From Haliclystus octoradiatus (taxonomy: Eukaryota > Cnidaria > Staurozoa > Stauromedusae > Haliclystidae): a stretch of DNA of 64,000 bases. Location of the stretch: assembly GCA_916610825.1 (NCBI GenBank), contig OU744446.1:27108445-27172444 (forward strand). The letters are read 5' to 3'. The notes under the pieces were generated by a model. It ran no database searches. It worked only from the letters and a program-made list of their open reading frames with translations, and was not told where the DNA came from. Made by a program: the position numbers and the translations under genes. Shown piece after piece: positions 58,801-64,000 of the stretch (position 1 is its first letter; each line of letters starts with the position of its first letter).

Positions 58801-59795
58801 GCTCCATAGCTCAGCTAATGAATGTGTCAAAACAAATTTCAATTAGTATATCATTGCTATATGATGTTATTTTGTATGTACGTACAATGATTTTACACTT
58901 TTGACTTGAAACAGGCAAAGTTTTTGGTCGTAATATTTGTGTGAAGGTTTTAAGCAACTTTTACAATGCCAGTTGTTAATGTTCATTCTTTTTTATAGGC
59001 ACTCTGTTGATTTGTTCTTGGATTTCATTAACGTTTTTCGCAGGCTCATGATAATCATGGGACAAAAACAGGTTGGTTATTTCAATGATAGACACAATAT
59101 ATGTGTTCCGGGATTCTAATTTGTCCAATATGTTTCAAAGGATTGAGTACTCGTGATAGGTATTTATCAGACTGCGATGTAGTTTTTCTGTCAAAAAGGA
59201 GTGTAGACTTTGTTATTTTTCCATAGTGGGCTCTCTTGCCATTTCAACACGAGTTCTGACTTTCGAAGGAGCACTATTTTTGAAATATGGTACTTTCTAC
59301 AGTAAATAACGCAGCTTATAAGAGTCCAAATCGAAAAATTATTGTCGCCATTCCAATTTATTTTGCATGGTCTACGCGATTCCGGGAAAATATTTTTTGG
59401 TTTCATGTTCACTTTAACGGCAAGAGGGAATTCGGCAAGTCATTAATTGTTATATTAATAATGAACATTAAATGGATTAATGTGAAGCTTCTGATGTGTG
59501 TTTGCTCGGAGTTACAATAGGTAAAAGTTCAATGGGATGATCCGATGATACCATGCACCTCGTAGCAATATGTCCTGTGTAGCCTTTGAGAAACATTTTA
59601 GTATGCATGCAGGCTGCTTCCTGAGATGTCCACCCACACTCCTTTTTATCGTCAATAAAAATCGCAATGGACTACCTATCAACGTGGTTTGTGCGCTATT
59701 ATGTCTAAGAGCATTCTGTCTGCATCAATGACTTCATTTCAATCGATTAATATTATATTTTATTATTTCAGGAAAACAAGAAGAAGAAGAATTAA
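51605..59795 (+). CDS. TMBIM6: Bax inhibitor-1 / TMBIM6, ten coding exons
   Basis: Coding exons are 51605-51666, 52053-52161, 53784-53874, 55187-55216, 55303-55351, 55998-56095, 57155-57234, 58576-58676, 58999-59071 and 59772-59795. All borders are GT-AG and phases join, giving 238 codons; human TMBIM6 has 237. Conserved parts in order: [109 protein letters not shown] and RRLM. Six or seven membrane segments are predicted. The lysine-rich end (ENKKKKN) resembles the basic C-terminus of relatives, which is tied to ER location and calcium leak. The protein acts in the ER membrane and restrains cell death and stress signalling (family knowledge). The gene runs head to head with NUMB and converges on the roadblock gene. 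The start is the only upstream ATG in frame with the conserved region. Confidence 0.96.
52755..52850 (+). repeat. ATT microsatellite in TMBIM6 intron 2
   Basis: A run of about 30 ATT/TTA triplets with a few C interruptions. Such runs are prone to length change. Confidence 0.9.
52933..53106 (+). other. Open stretch of 57 codons after an acceptor-like site
   Basis: After TTTTAACATCAG a frame runs to TAG with protein-like wording ([20 protein letters not shown], then [15 protein letters not shown]). It lies in TMBIM6 intron 2 on the sense strand. It could be an alternative last exon or a transposon remnant, or chance. No family is recognised. Confidence 0.2.
56712..56853. repeat. Short foldback in TMBIM6 intron 6
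   Basis: GTGTTTGGGTTCTGATATCA at 56712 and the inverted GTGTCTGGGTTCTCTGATAC at 56853 form arms of about 25 bases around a 90-base centre. MITE-like; borders uncertain. Confidence 0.5.
57319..58193. mobile_element. Possible hAT-type MITE in TMBIM6 intron 7
   Basis: The left end CAGGGCCGTTTTATGAC and, inverted, the right end CAGAGCCGTTTCAAGGC are similar, and both continue into GGCCTATTTT-type words. The CAGRGCCGTTT form fits hAT termini. No matching 8-base duplication was found. Confidence 0.4.
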
Positions 59796-61286
59796 AGATA
59801 AATACTGGTTACTACCTAAGACAGTTTCAAGTGTTGTCTGCTGTTTCGCAAGCACGTTGTACATTTTTTGAGGTTTTACGTCATAGAATGTAAAAACCTA
59901 AACAATTAAGCATTTGTTATTAATCTAGAATTTAGTTGGGCTTTGGGTTTTGCTTTTTATAACTCTTTGCGTGGTAGATGTTAATCTGAGCTAGTAAACA
60001 CACATTGTTTAAAACTCTGCTTGTAAAAGAGTATCTTGTAAAATTTCATTTATTTAAATTTTTTATCATACTCAAATTACATGATGAATGCTGGAGAGTT
60101 ATTGAAGTTGACGGTTTGTTTGAAATTGTTGATTAGAGAACAACCTATTCAGGGCATGGTCCATGTTCCAAAATTTGGAATGGTAGATTCCGGAAAATTC
60201 AGAAGAAAATTGACATTTATCTGATTTAAGCTCCAAACTTCCACAAAGAAATTCAGAAGATCCAGAAGGCGAAATCTTATGTCGCACACTGTTCGGGGCA
60301 TGGGCAATATCACTTTCTCCAATTGTCCTTTATATTCAGTATCGCATACTCGTAATTAGGGATGTTGCCTTGAATAATAAAATAATCTTCCGATCCCGCC
60401 AGAATCCGATATATGCTAATCAGTTATTCTTCTGTTCCGATTCTTCTAGACAGTAGAACGATAGAGGAGTAGGAATTGAATACACTTTTCTACTCGATCG
60501 CACATGCTTCCCGCTGGGAAATAGAAACCAGTTTCTGCTCAATAAGCATCCAGAAAATTGGAAAGTAAATTGTCTTATACTGTAATGATCTTAGACTCTA
60601 GTCGGCCTTGCTACCCGATATCGGACACTCTGCGTCATTGGCCGTGACTCCGGACAATTTGAAATGTTTTGGTCTGTCGCACAAGCTAGGTATCACAGGG
60701 CAGTGAGTATGCTACCTTGTAAACTACTTTACTATGGCCTATCAGTGAGGGCGCGCCGGAGAATTTTGGCCAGTAGTAAGTAACAAATCCCGTGGTATAT
60801 ACAACCAATTAAACATACCAACATATCAACTATATGAACATACGTATAAGCCGGCACTGCAGTAATGTTACAGAAGATGATAGCATATATACTGTACTGC
60901 TGTAAATGCAAGTGGCAATATATTAAATATATTAGTATTAACTTTATATGTTAAATCAATTGCGTCATTGACTTCAACAGAGTTTTATATTAGATCTATG
61001 AATTGCATATCGTATAGAATGGCTTTACAACACTGTGATATCCTGATATGATAAATCTATTATGATCATTTACTTGCGCACAGAATTTTATGCATGCATG
61101 TATCGTCACGCAGGCTAAGCGGTTCGAATGTTTACAAATGATGTCAACTATCGGCGAGGGACTTCATGTTTTTGCTTTGAACGGTGACCAACTCCATGGT
61201 TTCATCTCGATTTGGCAAGTATCGGAATTTTTCAAGCGATTCTCACCGTGAATAAGTTTTTAGATGCTTGATGTCTCCCGATCTGA
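59796..61286. other. 3' region between TMBIM6 and the roadblock gene
   Basis: The TMBIM6 trailer begins here; an AATAAA lies near 60378. Around 60345-60440 there is a TAGGGATGTTGCC word and CCGATCC/CCGATTC repeats like a hAT end. No further gene was found. Confidence 0.45.
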
Positions 61287-61649
61287 TCAAGATGAATCTT
61301 CTCCGTAGTTCATAACATGATTGACTTGCGTCGTGTGCCGTTGAATAGCAATAAGTAGACAGTTATTCTCAGGTGCAACCATTAATTCTCTGCCATTAGT
61401 GTTTATACGTAAAGCAACTAATTCATCGGTGGGATCAATCGTTCTAACTAATGATTTAGCTAATTTTGTTATCTCTCCGCATGATTTAGATATTCTTACA
61501 GACATTCCATTACCAACATTTTCAACCATAGGTAACCCATTTCGGTCAGCAGCAATAACAACTTCGACGTCTTCTGACTTTCTTATGCGATTTAGTATCT
61601 TTTCGGTCGATGAAACTTCTGCGCTGACATTTTTCATCTCTGTTTCCAT
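61287..61649 (-). CDS. DYNLRB-like: Dynein light chain roadblock-type protein
   Basis: The 120-residue product matches the Roadblock/LC7 family: ILNRIRKSEDVEVVIAADRN, GLPMVENV, SLVRTIDPTDELVALRINTN, then GRELMVAPENNCLLIAIQ. The last two correspond to the DIDPQNDLTFLRIRSKKNE and IMVAPDKDYFLIVIQ part of human DYNLRB1, which has 96 residues. Roadblock subunits bind dynein intermediate chains and link cargo to microtubule motors in the cytoplasm or cilia. The protein has extra residues at the N-terminus (METEMKNVSAEVSS) and a C-terminal extension (TTQVNHVMNYGEDSS). The start chosen follows an acceptor-like TATTTTTGCAG five bases upstream (GTTACTATGG), so the leader is probably spliced. An in-frame upstream ATG would lie in the intron. 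The gene converges on TMBIM6. The divergence suggests a paralogue and not the canonical copy. Confidence 0.88.
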   Translation of the reverse strand: METEMKNVSAEVSSTEKILNRIRKSEDVEVVIAADRNGLPMVENVGNGMSVRISKSCGEITKLAKSLVRTIDPTDELVALRINTNGRELMVAPENNCLLIAIQRHTTQVNHVMNYGEDSS

Positions 61650-63984
61650 AGTAACCTGCAAAAATATCATTATTTGAGTTCTCAAACTGAAGAAGGTTAT
61701 CGTTGGTCGTAATAATATAGGATAGCACTATATAGCTTATTATTGTCATTTGGTGCACTATCATGCATAGTATTGCTGGAATGTACTTACTGCATACATG
61801 TATGATGTATTCAGAAACTGTTAGGACAACAAACTATGACTGAGTTGAAATTCAAATATAATATACGGTTAATAATCTCACGACATATGCTAGAATCTTT
61901 TATCTATATGATTACGATATAGCCTAATTGGAATACAATTTCATAAACAGAAAAAGTATATTTTAGTAATGAATTGTTGGTTTAGGATTTACTCTGTTTC
62001 ATATCAAAACTGCAGCAGCTGAGAAGTCTTATCATGTTATTATTACCATCTACTGTTGAATAGTTGTCATATAATCATCATCGTTACGTTGTTCGTATTT
62101 TACCTTTTTTAATTTCACATCAGATGAAATTAAACCACCTAATTATTTGTCCACAGATGTAATTAAGTGAATAGTTACTAAATAGATAATTAGATATAAC
62201 ACCTCGATGAAAAACTTGAATGACACGAGATCCTATCTGCAATATTTTAATTTTACGTTTACCTTGTATTGATATTCCGTATATAAACGATTTTTGTCTA
62301 CATTGAGCAATTTGAAGAGATCAGACACGTTTCAAAAGCTTCAACATTAAACCCCAGTATCATTAAAAGGTTTATGGGAACACGCAATGATTTGATAATG
62401 TTAATGTGACGCTAGTGTAAACGTGTAAACAGCTGACAACCACCAGCATTAGGCAGTCATATAAGTCTCAGTATGATCATTTTATGAGACTATACTAACA
62501 GGTGATTGAATTCATTCTTCAAAAATACGTTAACAAACTTATCGCTTGAAAAATGGACCTGTCGGCCCCGCACTCTAATAAATAAAAGCGATGCCGCTAT
62601 AATTTCATCAAACCTATTAGAATGAGAAAAGCATACATTGGTTTAATCAAAAATTTACCTTGACATTTAATGCAATCAAAGACATTTGATTTTGCGACAA
62701 TATTTTTATGGTTGAGGCCTTCAACTTGAGTGTACTCGAATAGATTCAAGGGGAGATGCAATATCTGCATGCATCTACGTTGGCAGAGCACCCCCTATTT
62801 TATTTCACGCTAAAATCAAAATACATTAATACTTAATTTCTTATAACAAACAAACATTATACATTGCAATATTATTATTCAGTCATAACTTTTACGATTG
62901 GGAGAAATATAATCATGTATACAGGTAGATTCGGCAGATATTTATTTATTATGATTTAAATGATCAAGATAAAGCCGTCATTACTGACATTACTACTTGA
63001 AAACAAATAGATTTAATTTGAAACATTGTGTGCACGATAACCTGGATTAAACGACCACTTTCAAAAGAATCACATTTATATAGAGACTGCTTGGAGTCTT
63101 TTTGAGGATTGATTGTTAACCAACTGGATATATTTGAGAGAAATTTCCAACCGGTGCGAAAACAGAACCCGTATTTTTTTCCTTGTCCCTGTTTCCAATG
63201 TAATTCTATATTTAGAGTACAATTTAAATCGTTCGCATAAACTAACCTCAGTTGTGTGATGTCCGACTGCATAATCCACGTTGGATAATTTCACATGATT
63301 ATTGATTACACTCCTTTCTAGCAAATAGTATATCTCCCAATATCAACTTCTCTCAATTATTTTTAATTTAACTGCAATTAAAGGTTCCCAACAGTTGAAA
63401 CATGCAAGCAGAAAAGCATCCAGACTATAAATAGCACCTGGAAATATTCCTACCTAACAACCAGCTTTCCATCATCTATTCCGCTTAACAATGCACACTG
63501 CACAGGGCACGTCTCTTATGTTAGCATGATCCAATAACATAAAGTTGCATTCCGATTCACGAGAGCCATTGGGCATCCTCAGCCTGGTAGGAATTTCAGG
63601 GCAGTGTCATCCTGGGATTTCACTGGGACACTCTCATACATTTGTTGAACTGCGTACATATTTGGCATAAAGCTTTCGTTGTTCGTTGCTAATAGTGGGT
63701 ATATGGCGTCTCTGCTGGCGTGACCTGATTGGTCATTGCCGTCATTTTCTGTATCATCATTGCTAATTCCTTCCATAACCACCGTTTTCAAAATAATGGA
63801 TTGCCATTAGCTGTAGCGAGACAATTTGCAAAAAGTTTCCTTGAGAAGCATTTTAGCGCCAACATATAAATATTGCCTCCTAATTTTACTGTTATTATGT
63901 TATATTTGTGACTGTACATAGTTTATTATTATAATTAGTCCTGTGAAAAAGTTTATGTTTAACATAACGTTCCCCCGAACGTTC
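61650..63984 (-). other. Upstream region of the roadblock gene, no second gene confirmed
   Basis: The 5' leader exon of the roadblock gene should lie here on the minus strand; GAGGTTAGT near 63245 is a possible donor but is unproven. At 63776-63579 a 65-codon frame (MEGISNDDTENDGNDQSGHA and on) is open and acidic but has no splice signal or family, so it is left uncalled. The rest is AT-rich without genes. Confidence 0.35.
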
Positions 63985-64000
63985 CTGAATAAATGATGAT
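63900..64000 (+). repeat. LINE-like 3' tail at the window edge
   Basis: The window ends in CTGAATAAATGATGAT. The same word closes an untranslated-like block at about 30514-30530, and a close variant is at about 6103-6116. Such AATAAATGATGAT ends are common on LINE 3' tails. The element is cut by the window end. Confidence 0.35.

Noticed and set aside
59191-59412. Minus-strand frame with similarity to 46275-46380
   Set aside because: The two sites share about 85 bases of a degenerate repeat, not a conserved protein; frames differ and neither is supported as a gene.

Overview
The window is AT-rich animal nuclear DNA, most likely from a marine invertebrate, perhaps a deuterostome. Host genes are split by long introns with GT-AG borders. 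The spacers hold CR1/Jockey-type LINEs, tRNA-derived repeats, inverted-repeat DNA transposons and one BEL/Pao-type retroelement fossil. The species cannot be fixed from the sequence alone; statements on composition are impressions, not computed values.

Layout. Bases 1-34800 are a repeat island with no confident host gene. It holds a 4.66 kb inverted-repeat transposon (2085-6746) with an exact 9-bp target duplication and an unexplained coding-like exon; two repeat families that recur in both orientations (called here R1, about 1 kb with an internal tRNA-like module, and R2, a roughly 290-bp tandem unit); a 3.46 kb hAT-like element with another element inside it; a BEL/Pao integrase fossil; four LINE remnants; a 360-bp SINE with exact target duplication; and a 6.66 kb element (26075-32738) with terminal inverted repeats near 690 bp, inserted inside a small TTAA-flanked element.

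Bases 35455-64000 are genic. An intronless 795-codon GH20 hexosaminidase D-like gene (+) carries a C-terminal tail of 9-residue repeats. NUMB (-, six coding exons, 454 aa) converges on it. TMBIM6/Bax inhibitor-1 (+, ten coding exons, 238 aa) lies head to head with NUMB, about 1.3 kb between start codons. A roadblock-type dynein light chain (-, 120 aa) converges on TMBIM6. The proteins act in separate places: hexosaminidase D on glycans, probably at a membrane; Numb in endocytosis and Notch control; TMBIM6 in ER calcium and cell-death control; roadblock in dynein cargo transport. Nothing suggests a shared pathway.

The most unusual points are three separate elements that share GGTRA termini and exact 9-bp duplications, two of them with related first 19 bases; phase-compatible exon-like segments of a cysteine-rich protein inside a hAT-like element in a NUMB intron; a short hydrophobic open frame kept in several R1 copies; and the repeat tail of the hexosaminidase D-like protein.
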